A DNA stretch of 64,000 bases. It comes from Falsiroseomonas sp051859025 (GTDB lineage: Bacteria > Pseudomonadota > Alphaproteobacteria > Acetobacterales > Acetobacteraceae). The stretch covers positions 1-64,000 of the forward strand of contig NZ_JBHYGL010000008.1 in NCBI RefSeq assembly GCF_051859025.1. Direction: 5' to 3'. Both the position numbers and the translations under genes were made by a program. The notes beneath the pieces are model-generated. The model ran no database searches. It saw only the letters and a list, made by a program, of their open reading frames with translations, and was not told where the DNA came from. Position 1 is the first letter of the stretch. Every line of letters begins with the position of its first letter. Positions 16,616 to 25,315 of this stretch are shown piece after piece.

Positions 16616-17733
16616 GCCCCCGCCCTGCGCGCGGGTTCCTGGACGATCACCCCGGACCAGCCCAGGCCGCGATAGGTCTCATAGCCCGGGGTGCGGTGGA
16701 AGGCGGTGGTGCGGCCGCCAGGCTCCACCGCGAAGCCATGGCCGCCCCTTCCCGCCGGCAGGCGCACCACTTCCTTCAGCACGCCCAGGCCATCGGAAGC
16801 CGCGAGCACCCGCCCCGCCGCATCCACCAGCAGCGCGCGGGTCCGCCCCTGTTCCGACGGCGTGAGCCGCACGCCGCGCAGCACCGCATCGGCCTGGGGG
16901 CCCCAGTCGAAATGAATGCCGAGCACGCCGATCACGCGGCCCCTTGCCTGCCCCCCCTCCCGGATCGCGGCGGCATAGGTCGCGACGGGCACGCCGCCCA
17001 GCGGATCGCAGGCCATGACGTCGGCCACGGCGAAATCATCGCCGGAGGACGTGGCCAGCGCCTCGCGGAACCAGCCCTCCTCCGCCACGGAATGGCCGGC
17101 CACGCCGGGGTAGCGGTCCGGCCTGCCATTGGCGATGACGCGCCCTTCCCGATCGCACAGCCAGAGGTCGAGATAGACGGTATAGGCGCAGAGGATGACG
17201 CCGAGCCGACTGGCCGCATGGGCGCAGTTGGCCGCATCGGGCGTGGAGGCCGCTTCCACCACCGCCGCATCCGTCGCCCACCAGCGGACGTCGCAGGTGC
17301 GTTCATAGAGGTTGCGGTCGATGATCTCGATCGCGTTCAGCGCCAAATCCACCAGGCGCTGGCCCGACATCTCCGCCGCCATCCGTTCGCCGACGGTCTT
17401 CAGCGCGCGGAAGGCGTCGCGGAGTTCGCCGTTCATCTCCGTCGACAGCCGCGCCACTTCCGCCGCCACGGCCTTCACCTCCCCGGCCACTACGGTGAAT
17501 CCCTTGCCGGCATCGCCGGCGCGCGCAGCCTCGATCGTGGCGTTCAGGGCCAGGATGCGGGTCTGGCTGGTGATGGCCTGGATGGCCTCCACCTTGGTGG
17601 CGGCGATCTCCGCGGCGCGGTCCACCAGCGCCAGCACACGTTCGGGGGTGGCATCCCCGCCATCGGCGCTGCCATCGACAGCGCCAGGCGGTGCGGCGGA
17701 ACGCTGGCGCAGGGTGAAGTTCGATCCGTCCAT
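16612..17733 (-). CDS. Soluble methyl-accepting-chemotaxis-like protein with C-terminal PDC/Cache-type sensor
   Basis: The 373-residue protein holds a short MCP signalling hairpin first (residues about 30-110), with the highly conserved tip 'ILALNATIEAARAGDAGKGF' and 'VVAGEVKAVA', followed by a PDC/Cache-like sensor region from about 140 ('VVEAASTPDAANC...', 'YLDLWLCDREGRVIANG', 'GVLGIHFDWGPQADAV'). There is no signal peptide or transmembrane segment, so it is cytoplasmic, and the usual order (sensor then signalling domain) is reversed. The signalling hairpin is shorter than in standard chemoreceptors and methylation helices are not evident. No che genes are in the window. It could signal to a chemosensory or other pathway. 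Confidence 0.75.
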   Translation of the reverse strand: MDGSNFTLRQRSAAPPGAVDGSADGGDATPERVLALVDRAAEIAATKVEAIQAITSQTRILALNATIEAARAGDAGKGFTVVAGEVKAVAAEVARLSTEMNGELRDAFRALKTVGERMAAEMSGQRLVDLALNAIEIIDRNLYERTCDVRWWATDAAVVEAASTPDAANCAHAASRLGVILCAYTVYLDLWLCDREGRVIANGRPDRYPGVAGHSVAEEGWFREALATSSGDDFAVADVMACDPLGGVPVATYAAAIREGGQARGRVIGVLGIHFDWGPQADAVLRGVRLTPSEQGRTRALLVDAAGRVLAASDGLGVLKEVVRLPAGRGGHGFAVEPGGRTTAFHRTPGYETYRGLGWSGVIVQEPARRAGA

Positions 17734-17940
17734 CGGGGTACCCCTGTTGCCGCGCGCTTCATAACGGCAGGGTCACTAAGGAAGGCTTGAGGGTGCGGCC
17801 CTGCCGGCCCGCGCGGCGCGCGCCATAGTCCGCCCGCGCGGCATGCGCCATAATCCCGGGGTGTCCGGCCATCCCGAATCCGAAATTATTGCATCGTCTG
17901 GGGGTATTTCCGGGCACCGGCTGGCAGGATCGCAACCTCG

Positions 17941-18798
17941 ATGAACGACGCGCGCATCGAATCGCTGCGGGCAGGTTCCTATCGCCTGCACTTCCGGCCC
18001 GGGCAGGGGCGGCCCCTCCTGATCATCCACCCCTCCCCCATTGAGGAGACGGCAGCCTGGTTCGGCCCGAGCGGGTATGACGACCGCCCGCTGGCGGTGA
18101 TGTCGGCGCGGGAGATGGAGCGCTTCGACTCCGACGCGGATGACGTCGTCCGTGCCCTGCTCGCCGCCACAGGGTGGCAGGATGCAGCCGATCTGCAGGT
18201 CCTGGGCTTCAGCACCGGCGGCTACGCCGCCATCCTTTATGCCGCGATGATGTCCGTGCTGCGGCCTGCCGCCCGGATCAGCGTCCTCGCCTTCAGCCCG
18301 ATGACCTGCGTCTGGCCGCCGGAGGCCGCGGGCTGGCGCGTGGCGCATCATGAACGCGTCGTGGCCGCAGGCTGGCAGACGCCGACGCAACGGCGGAACC
18401 TGGAACGCTTCGGCGATACGCGACCCTGGGTCCGCAAGGCCGTATCCGCCAGCGACGGGTGTTTCCGCGCCGCGATCCTGCATCCCGCGCGCAACGCGCG
18501 GGACGTCGCCCAGGCCGGCCTGCTGACCGGCATCCCGGGCGTGACGGTGGCGGCGCTGCCCACGGCGCAGCACACCTTCTACACGCTGCTGACCCTCAAG
18601 CGCGGTCGTGCCAACAGCGTGGCACGGATCCAGCTGGCGCTCACGCGACATGGCCGGATGACCCCGGCGGAGGCGCTGCCGCGTGCCACCGCCCTGCATG
18701 CGGCGCTGGCCGATGCCGCTGCCGCGGCGCCGGACCTCCTCTCGCTCTACGCCATGCCACGCCCGGCGCCCGTCGGGCGGAAGCCGGCCATCGCCTGA
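17941..18798 (+). CDS. Alpha/beta-hydrolase-fold protein of unknown substrate
   Basis: The 285-residue protein carries a nucleophile-elbow motif 'LGFSTGGYAAILYAAM' (G-x-S-x-G, serine near residue 92), an oxyanion-type strand 'RPLLIIHPSPIEETAAWFG' and a late histidine in 'TAQHTFYTLL'. The fold is therefore probably alpha/beta hydrolase, without a signal peptide. No closer family was recognised, and similar Ser-containing proteins in surface-polysaccharide loci can be non-catalytic. It is preceded by a 207-bp gene-free region shared with the divergent chemoreceptor-like gene; no clear Shine-Dalgarno sequence is seen before the ATG. Confidence 0.6.
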   Translation: MNDARIESLRAGSYRLHFRPGQGRPLLIIHPSPIEETAAWFGPSGYDDRPLAVMSAREMERFDSDADDVVRALLAATGWQDAADLQVLGFSTGGYAAILYAAMMSVLRPAARISVLAFSPMTCVWPPEAAGWRVAHHERVVAAGWQTPTQRRNLERFGDTRPWVRKAVSASDGCFRAAILHPARNARDVAQAGLLTGIPGVTVAALPTAQHTFYTLLTLKRGRANSVARIQLALTRHGRMTPAEALPRATALHAALADAAAAAPDLLSLYAMPRPAPVGRKPAIA

Positions 18799-18812
18799 AC
18801 CGGCGGCCGCCC

Positions 18813-19121
18813 CTACAGCGGCTCGCCCGTGCCCCAGACGCGGCGGCGGGGCGTTTCGGCCGGGGGGCGGCCGAAGGCATCGCAGCGTTCGACGATGCTG
18901 ATCGGGATGGAGGTGGCGCGCGGCTGCGGCGTGGTGCGCGGGCGGCAATAGCCCGCCAGCATCAGATCCACTGTCGCGTTCCGGTTGACCCGGGCCACCT
19001 GGCCCCAATCCCCGGCACGGGTGGTGACGAAATCCCCGGGCTCGTCGCGCCGCAGGCGGACGAAGTCGCCGATGGCGATGGGCCGGGTGGGCTGGGCGTC
19101 TCGGGGATCATGGCTTTGCAT
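18813..19121 (-). CDS. Small SH3-like-barrel hypothetical protein, paralogue A
   Basis: The roughly 102-residue protein of no recognised family has core motifs 'IAIGDFVRLRRDEPGDF', 'AGDWGQVARVN' and 'VDLMLAGYCRPRT', which align with 'FEPGDLVRLLKAE', 'PGDWGVVMRVH' and 'LDLKLAGYSRPKD' in the adjacent gene. The pattern of short strands around 'GDxV' and 'GDWGxVxRV' suggests a KOW/SH3-like barrel. The start is uncertain: ATG 19121 gives a compact protein and an alternative at 19169 adds 16 residues. The stop is 14 bp from the convergent hydrolase stop. Confidence 0.6.
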   Translation of the reverse strand: MQSHDPRDAQPTRPIAIGDFVRLRRDEPGDFVTTRAGDWGQVARVNRNATVDLMLAGYCRPRTTPQPRATSIPISIVERCDAFGRPPAETPRRRVWGTGEPL

Positions 19122-19190
19122 GGGGCCAGCAGACCCCACGGTTTTTGCCGCGATGTTACCCACCCGCATCGGCCGGGACGCGGGCCCGCA

Positions 19191-19496
19191 TCAGCGCGCT
19201 GGGCGCGTGTCCCACACCGCGGAAAAGCCCCGGCGCAGCGGCAGCCCCTGGCGGTCGCAGGGTTCCACATGGCCACGGGGAATCGCCATGGCGCGGGCCA
19301 TGCCCGCATCCTTGGGCCGGGAATAGCCGGCGAGCTTGAGGTCGAGCGACCCGCAGGGATGCACGCGCATCACCACCCCCCAGTCGCCCGGCATGGCGCT
19401 GGCGATGGGCCCGGTTTCCGCCTTCAGCAGGCGCACCAGATCCCCCGGTTCGAACAGGTAGGTCTCGGAGTCGCCGTGGCCCTTGATGGTCCGCAT
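19191..19496 (-). CDS. Small SH3-like-barrel hypothetical protein, paralogue B
   Basis: The 101-residue protein is a tandem paralogue of the next gene downstream (shared pattern GDxVRL ... GDWGxVxRV ... LAGYxRPK). Its C-terminus also retains a shared 'MAIPRGHVEPCD' / 'SIPISIVERCD' segment. Not a recognised family; a soluble beta-barrel domain is the best structural guess. The two genes are in the same orientation, about 70 bp apart, and probably arose by local duplication. Confidence 0.6.
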   Translation of the reverse strand: MRTIKGHGDSETYLFEPGDLVRLLKAETGPIASAMPGDWGVVMRVHPCGSLDLKLAGYSRPKDAGMARAMAIPRGHVEPCDRQGLPLRRGFSAVWDTRPAR

Positions 19497-19541
19497 GGGC
19501 CCATCATGGCGGCGAAACGGTTAGCGGGCGGTTGCGGCGCG

Positions 19542-19706
19542 CTACTTCTTGGCGAGTCCACCGCCCAGCAGCAGCGTGGCGCCCAGCCCCACGGCCAGCG
19601 CCAGCGGCACGGCGATGGAGCCGAAGACGATGGCGGCCAGGATGGTCAGCACCAGCGTCGCCGCCGCGCCGATCCCCAGCCGCTTCAGCCTGGCCTTCTC
19701 ATCCAT
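19542..19706 (-). CDS. 54-residue membrane protein downstream of pyrG
   Basis: A short frame starts at ATG 19706, with GGGGGGAG five bases upstream, and encodes a basic N-terminus ('MDEKARLKRLG') followed by a hydrophobic hairpin ('AAATLVLTILAAIVFGSIAV' and 'LALAVGLGATLLLGGGLAKK'). It begins 15 nt after the pyrG stop on the same strand, so it is probably co-transcribed. The charge pattern, strong ribosome-binding site and two clean hydrophobic segments support a real small membrane protein of unknown function. Confidence 0.6.
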   Translation of the reverse strand: MDEKARLKRLGIGAAATLVLTILAAIVFGSIAVPLALAVGLGATLLLGGGLAKK

Positions 19707-19721
19707 GGCGCTCCCCCCGCA

Positions 19722-21359
<1,638 letters not shown>

Positions 21360-21433
21360 GGACGCCCCTCATAGCGAAGCCGCGCGGGCAAGCAAAGCCG
21401 CTCACGCGTTGTGGAACCGGGATACTGCCATGT

Positions 21434-21482
21434 AGCCCGCGCGGGGCGCGGGCGTAGATGCCAAGCCCGCGCGGGGCGCGGG
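21434..21482. repeat. Two 19-bp direct repeats, each a GC hairpin, between secG and pyrG
   Basis: The 19-mer AGCCCGCGCGGGGCGCGGG occurs at 21434-21452 and again, identically, at 21464-21482 (30-bp offset). Each can fold as CCCGCG/CGCGGG with a 5-nt loop. Located between the secG stop and the pyrG start on the minus strand, they may attenuate or terminate secG transcription, or be a duplicated hairpin; no T-run follows. Confidence 0.55.
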
Positions 21483-21492
21483 ATGGCGGACT

Positions 21493-21807
21493 TCAGTTGT
21501 TGGGGACGGCGGGCGCCGCCGGCACGGCCGGGGCCGTCGCGGCGGGCGGCGTCGCATCCAGGATGGAACCGCGCGGGTTCTGCCCCTTGCCGAGCATCGC
21601 CAGCACCAACGCCAGCGCCATGAAGGCGGTACCGAGGATGGCGGTGGTGCGCGTCAGCAGGTTCGCGGTGCCGCGCCCCGTCATGAAGCTGCCCATGCCC
21701 TGGGAGGAACCGATGCCGAGCCCACCCCCCTCGCTCCGCTGGACGAGGATGACCCCGATCAGCGCCAAGGTGACGAGCAGGAAGAGGACGAGGAGGACTG
21801 TGGTCAT
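21493..21807 (-). CDS. secG: Preprotein translocase subunit SecG
   Basis: The 104-residue inner-membrane protein has the two SecG helices: 'TVLLVLFLLVTLALIGVILV' at residues 3-22 and 'RTTAILGTAFMALALVLAML' at about 53-72, joined by 'QRSEGGGLGIGSSQGMGSFM', the conserved SecG loop. The C-terminal 25 residues are an Ala/Pro-rich tail. It assists SecYE-mediated protein export. Confidence 0.93.
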   Translation of the reverse strand: MTTVLLVLFLLVTLALIGVILVQRSEGGGLGIGSSQGMGSFMTGRGTANLLTRTTAILGTAFMALALVLAMLGKGQNPRGSILDATPPAATAPAVPAAPAVPNN

Positions 21808-21923
21808 GGCGCGCCGCTTCTAGCCTGCCGCGCGCGGGAAGGCCAGCGGTGGCTCAATCGTCGGGAAGGTTGGAACCTGCCTCGCCATTTGTGTACATAC
21901 TCAGTGACTACAGGAGGCCATCA

Positions 21924-22190
21924 ATGCCCAGCCCAGGCCCGGGATCACCCCAGCGCGTCGGCGTCCGCGAATTGCGTGACAACCTCACGACCTTCCTGCG
22001 GGAAGCCCGCCAGGGCTCAGCCTTCCTCGTCACCTCGCACGACCGGGTGGTGGCCGAACTGCGCCCGCCGCCGCAGGAAGCCGCGCCACCGCGCCAGCCC
22101 GGCGTGCTGGCCGGCCGCATCCGCCTGGCCCCCGATTTCGACGAAACGCCGCCGGATCTGATCGATTCGATGGAAGCGCCGCTGGGGTGA
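21924..22190 (+). CDS. Phd/YefM-type antitoxin
   Basis: The 88-residue protein begins at ATG 21924 with a consensus AGGAGG (21912-21917) six bases upstream, stronger than most ribosome-binding sites here; a longer frame upstream is rejected for that reason. The N-terminal half 'RVGVRELRDNLTTFLREARQGSAFLVTSHDRVVAEL' is the Phd/YefM DNA-binding fold, and the C-terminal half would wrap around the toxin. It overlaps the toxin gene by GTGA. A TGTGTACATAC palindromic core (about 21890-21900) just upstream is a candidate site for autoregulation. Confidence 0.85.
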   Translation: MPSPGPGSPQRVGVRELRDNLTTFLREARQGSAFLVTSHDRVVAELRPPPQEAAPPRQPGVLAGRIRLAPDFDETPPDLIDSMEAPLG

Positions 22191-22573
22191 GGATCCTGCT
22201 CGACACCCATGCCCTGCTCTGGTGGCTCGCAGGCGATCAGCGCCTTGGCCCCGCGGCCACCGCCCTGATCGCCGACCCCGTGAACGAGGTCCTGGTCAGC
22301 GCCGCCTCGCTCTGGGAGATCACAGTCAAGGTGCGGATCGGCAAGCTCGAGGCCGATGTGGCGGAGATCGCGACGGCGATGCGCGGGCAGGGCTTCAGCC
22401 TGCTGCAGATCGCCGTCCCGCACCTGGTGGCGCTGCAGGCCCTGCCCGCGCACCACCGCGATCCCTTCGACCATCTGCTGATCGCGCAATGCCTGGCGGA
22501 GGGCGCCGCCTTCCTGACCGCGGACGGGCATGCGCCCGCCTATCCGGTCCGGTTGATCAGCGCCTCCGCCTGA
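22187..22573 (+). CDS. VapC-family PIN-domain toxin
   Basis: The 128-residue protein is a PIN nuclease with the acidic active-site set D6 ('LLDTHALLWW'), E44 ('SAASLWEITVKVRIGKL'), D92/D95 ('HRDPFDHLLIAQ') and D113 ('FLTADG'). These toxins cleave tRNA or rRNA when released from the antitoxin. The GTG start overlaps the antitoxin stop (GTGA), indicating translational coupling. The 'HALLWWLAGD...SLWEI' subgroup is the one that normally pairs with Phd-type antitoxins. All catalytic acids are present, so it should be active. Its stop lies three bases from the convergent tpiA stop. Confidence 0.9.
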   Translation: MRILLDTHALLWWLAGDQRLGPAATALIADPVNEVLVSAASLWEITVKVRIGKLEADVAEIATAMRGQGFSLLQIAVPHLVALQALPAHHRDPFDHLLIAQCLAEGAAFLTADGHAPAYPVRLISASA

Positions 22574-22576
22574 CCC

Positions 22577-23326
22577 TCATCCCGCGGCCCGGGCGATCGC
22601 CAGGAAATCCGCCGCCACCAGGCTCGCGCCGCCGACCAGCCCGCCATCGACATTCGGCAGCGCCAGGATGGCGCGGGCGTTGCCCGGCTTCATGGACCCG
22701 CCATAGAGGATGCGCGTCCCGGCCCCCGCCGCCCCGAAGCGTGTCGACAGCGTGGCGCGGATGGTGCCGTGGATGGCGGCGATGTCGGCCTCGGTCGGCG
22801 TGCGGCCGGTGCCGATGGCCCAGACGGGCTCATAGGCCACCAGGCCGGCGAAGCCGTCCGGCAGGCTTTCGGCCAATTGGCGGGAGACGATCTGCTCCGC
22901 CTGCCCGGCCAGGCGCTCCGCCTCCGTCTCCCCCACGCAGACCACCGGCACCAGGCCCGCGGCCAGGGCCGCCACCGTCTTGGCGCGCACCACGGCATCC
23001 GTCTCCCCATGGTCGGCCCGGCGTTCGCTGTGGCCGAGGATCACATGGGTGGCGCCGACATCCCGCAGCATGGGCGCGGCAACATCGCCGGTATGGGCGC
23101 CCTTGGCGGCGGCGTGGCAATCCTGCGCACCGACCGCGACGGGCTGGCCGACCATGGCGGCGGCCAGGATCTGCACATGCAGGAAGGGCGGGCAGATCAG
23201 CAGGTCCGCCGGCAGGGCCTCCGCCACCGCGCCGGCGCGCACCGCCTCCGCCAGCGCCGCGGCCTCCCGCAATGTGCCATGCATCTTCCAGTTGCCCGCG
23301 ATCAGCGGCCGGACGCCGGGGGTCAT
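22577..23326 (-). CDS. tpiA: Triose-phosphate isomerase
   Basis: The 249-residue TIM-barrel enzyme interconverts dihydroxyacetone phosphate and glyceraldehyde 3-phosphate. It has N-terminal 'IAGNWKMHG' (catalytic Lys), 'VILGHSERR' (catalytic His) and 'VAYEPVWAIGTGRTPT' (catalytic Glu and loop 6), then 'ILYGGSMKPGNA' for phosphate binding. The start at 23326 puts 'RPLIAGNWKMHG' near the N-terminus and is preceded by GGGAG; an ATG two codons upstream is possible. It is divergent from ppiD. Confidence 0.96.
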   Translation of the reverse strand: MTPGVRPLIAGNWKMHGTLREAAALAEAVRAGAVAEALPADLLICPPFLHVQILAAAMVGQPVAVGAQDCHAAAKGAHTGDVAAPMLRDVGATHVILGHSERRADHGETDAVVRAKTVAALAAGLVPVVCVGETEAERLAGQAEQIVSRQLAESLPDGFAGLVAYEPVWAIGTGRTPTEADIAAIHGTIRATLSTRFGAAGAGTRILYGGSMKPGNARAILALPNVDGGLVGGASLVAADFLAIARAAG

Positions 23327-23413
23327 GCCCATCTCCCTTGCTTTGATGCCCAGGGCCCTACCAACGCCTGCCCGGGCTGGCAACGTGCGGATTTCTCGGC
23401 TACCCCGGCGGGC

Positions 23414-25315
23414 ATGATCACCTGGTTCCGCGCGCTTACCCAGACCTGGATCGCCAAGGTCCTGTTCCTCCTCCTGGTGCTGTCATTCGGCATCTGGGGG
23501 ATCGAGGACACGGTCCGCAATCTCTGGCGGGAGACCGCCGTCGTCCGCATGGAAGGCGCCAGCATCGAGGTGCCGGAGGCCCAGACCGCCGCGCGCCGCG
23601 AATTGCAGCGCGTGACGCGCCAGCTGGGCCCGAGCTTCGAGCCGGAGGAACCGCTGCGCCGCGCCGTCGCCATGCAGGCAGTGGAGAATTTGATCAGCGA
23701 ACGCGCCCAGCGCCTGGAAGCCAACCGGATCGGCGTCTCCACCCCCGATGCGGTGGTGCAGGAATACGTCTTCTCCATCCCGAACTTCCAGTCCGGCGGA
23801 ACCTTCAACCGCCTCATCCTCGACCAGTGGCTGCGCCAGAACGACATGAACGAGGCGATGTTCCTGCAACTGGTGCGGGATGATCTGCAGCGCATCCAGC
23901 TGATCGGCGCCGTCCGCACCGGCGCCATGGCGCCCGCCTCCCTCACCAACGCCATGGTGCGGTTCGAGCGGGAGCAGCGCGTCGCCCAGGTGGCCGAATT
24001 CCCCCTGCTGGAAGCGCCGGAGCCCGAGCCGCCGACGGAAGCCGCCCTGGCCCGCTTCCACGCCAACAACCCCGACCGCTTCTCCTCCCCCGCGCTGCGG
24101 GAAGCCGCCGTGGCGGTGCTGACGGCGGAAACGCTGGCCGACCAGGTGGAGGTCTCCGACGCCGACCTGGCCGCGGCCTATGAGGCCCGCAAGTCCCAGT
24201 ACGAAACGCCGGAGCGCCGCGACCTGCAGCAGGCGCTGGTGCCGAATGAGGATGCGGCCAAGGCCATCGCCGCCGCCTGGACCGCCAACCCCGATTTCGA
24301 CGCCATCCAGCAGGCCGCGACGGCCGCCGGTGGTGGGGCGCTCGCGCTCGGCGACCTGACCCGCGCCGATTTGCCGATCGAATCCCTGGCCGCGGCGGTC
24401 TTCGCCACCCCCGCCGGCGGCGTCACCGCCCCCGTGCAATCCCCCTTCGGCTGGCACGTCATGCGCGTGGCCCGCATCACCCCCGGCATCACCACGCCGC
24501 TGGCGGAGGTCGCGGACCGGCTGCGGCGAGAGGTCGCGCTGGAACGCGCCGGGGACCTCGCCTTCGATCGCGCCAACCGGGTGGAAGACGCCATCGCCGG
24601 CGGCGCGACGCTGGAGGAAGCGGCCCGCCGCTACACCATGACCATCGCGACCGTGAAGCTGGATGCCGAGGGACGCGACGCCGAGGGCCTGCCCGTGGTC
24701 CTGCCCGTCCCGGCCGCCGCGCGCCAGGAAGCGCTGCGCGCGATCTTCACGGCGGAGATGGGCCGCGCGCCGCGCCTGGCCGAACTCCGCCAGGCCGAGG
24801 GCTTCATGGCCGTCGAACTCCGCGCCATCACGCCGCCCGCGCTGAAGCCGCTGGAGAGCATCGCGGATGAGGTCCGGCTTGCCTTCATCGTCGATGCCCG
24901 CCGCCGCTTCCAGGAGGAGAAGGCCGCCGCCCTGCTCGGCGCCAGCCGCAACGGCGCGTCACTGGCCGATGCCGCAACGGCACAGGGCGCGCAGAGCGAG
25001 CGGATGGGCCCCTTCGGCCGCCAGCCCGTGGCCGGCACGCCCGGCCTGACCGTGCCGCCGGAACTGCTGCCCGCCATCTTCAACCTCCGGGTGGGCGAGG
25101 CCACGATGGTGCCGACCCGCAACGGCTTCGCGGTCGCCCAGCTGCTGGAGATCATCGCCGCCGACCCCGCCGCCGATCCCGCGGCCCTCGCCAATGCCCG
25201 CACCACGCTGATGAGCCAGTCGGCGGATGAGCTGGAAGCGGCCTACCTCGCAGCACTCCGGGACCGCGCCGCACCGCGCATCAACCAGACCCTGATGCAG
25301 CAGGTGGTCCCGTGA
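23414..25315 (+). CDS. ppiD: Periplasmic peptidyl-prolyl isomerase/chaperone PpiD-like (SurA_N + parvulin)
   Basis: The 633-residue protein is anchored by one N-terminal transmembrane helix ('VLFLLLVLSFGIWGIEDTVR', about 16-35). A SurA-N-like chaperone region follows (residues about 36-200), then a parvulin-type region (about 250-360, 'YETPERRDLQQALV...PFGWHVMRVARI'), and a second divergent PPIase-like/C-terminal region. It should assist folding of exported proteins at the periplasmic face. The ATG at 23414 is chosen because it begins the membrane anchor; upstream frame is antisense to tpiA. Its stop overlaps the trpE start (GTGA), the conserved ppiD-trpE coupling of alphaproteobacteria. Confidence 0.9.
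   Translation: MITWFRALTQTWIAKVLFLLLVLSFGIWGIEDTVRNLWRETAVVRMEGASIEVPEAQTAARRELQRVTRQLGPSFEPEEPLRRAVAMQAVENLISERAQRLEANRIGVSTPDAVVQEYVFSIPNFQSGGTFNRLILDQWLRQNDMNEAMFLQLVRDDLQRIQLIGAVRTGAMAPASLTNAMVRFEREQRVAQVAEFPLLEAPEPEPPTEAALARFHANNPDRFSSPALREAAVAVLTAETLADQVEVSDADLAAAYEARKSQYETPERRDLQQALVPNEDAAKAIAAAWTANPDFDAIQQAATAAGGGALALGDLTRADLPIESLAAAVFATPAGGVTAPVQSPFGWHVMRVARITPGITTPLAEVADRLRREVALERAGDLAFDRANRVEDAIAGGATLEEAARRYTMTIATVKLDAEGRDAEGLPVVLPVPAAARQEALRAIFTAEMGRAPRLAELRQAEGFMAVELRAITPPALKPLESIADEVRLAFIVDARRRFQEEKAAALLGASRNGASLADAATAQGAQSERMGPFGRQPVAGTPGLTVPPELLPAIFNLRVGEATMVPTRNGFAVAQLLEIIAADPAADPAALANARTTLMSQSADELEAAYLAALRDRAAPRINQTLMQQVVP

Noticed and set aside
22769..23413. 215-residue N-terminal extension of PpiD
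   Set aside because: Antisense to tpiA; the membrane anchor begins at ATG 23414 and nothing upstream resembles SurA/PpiD.
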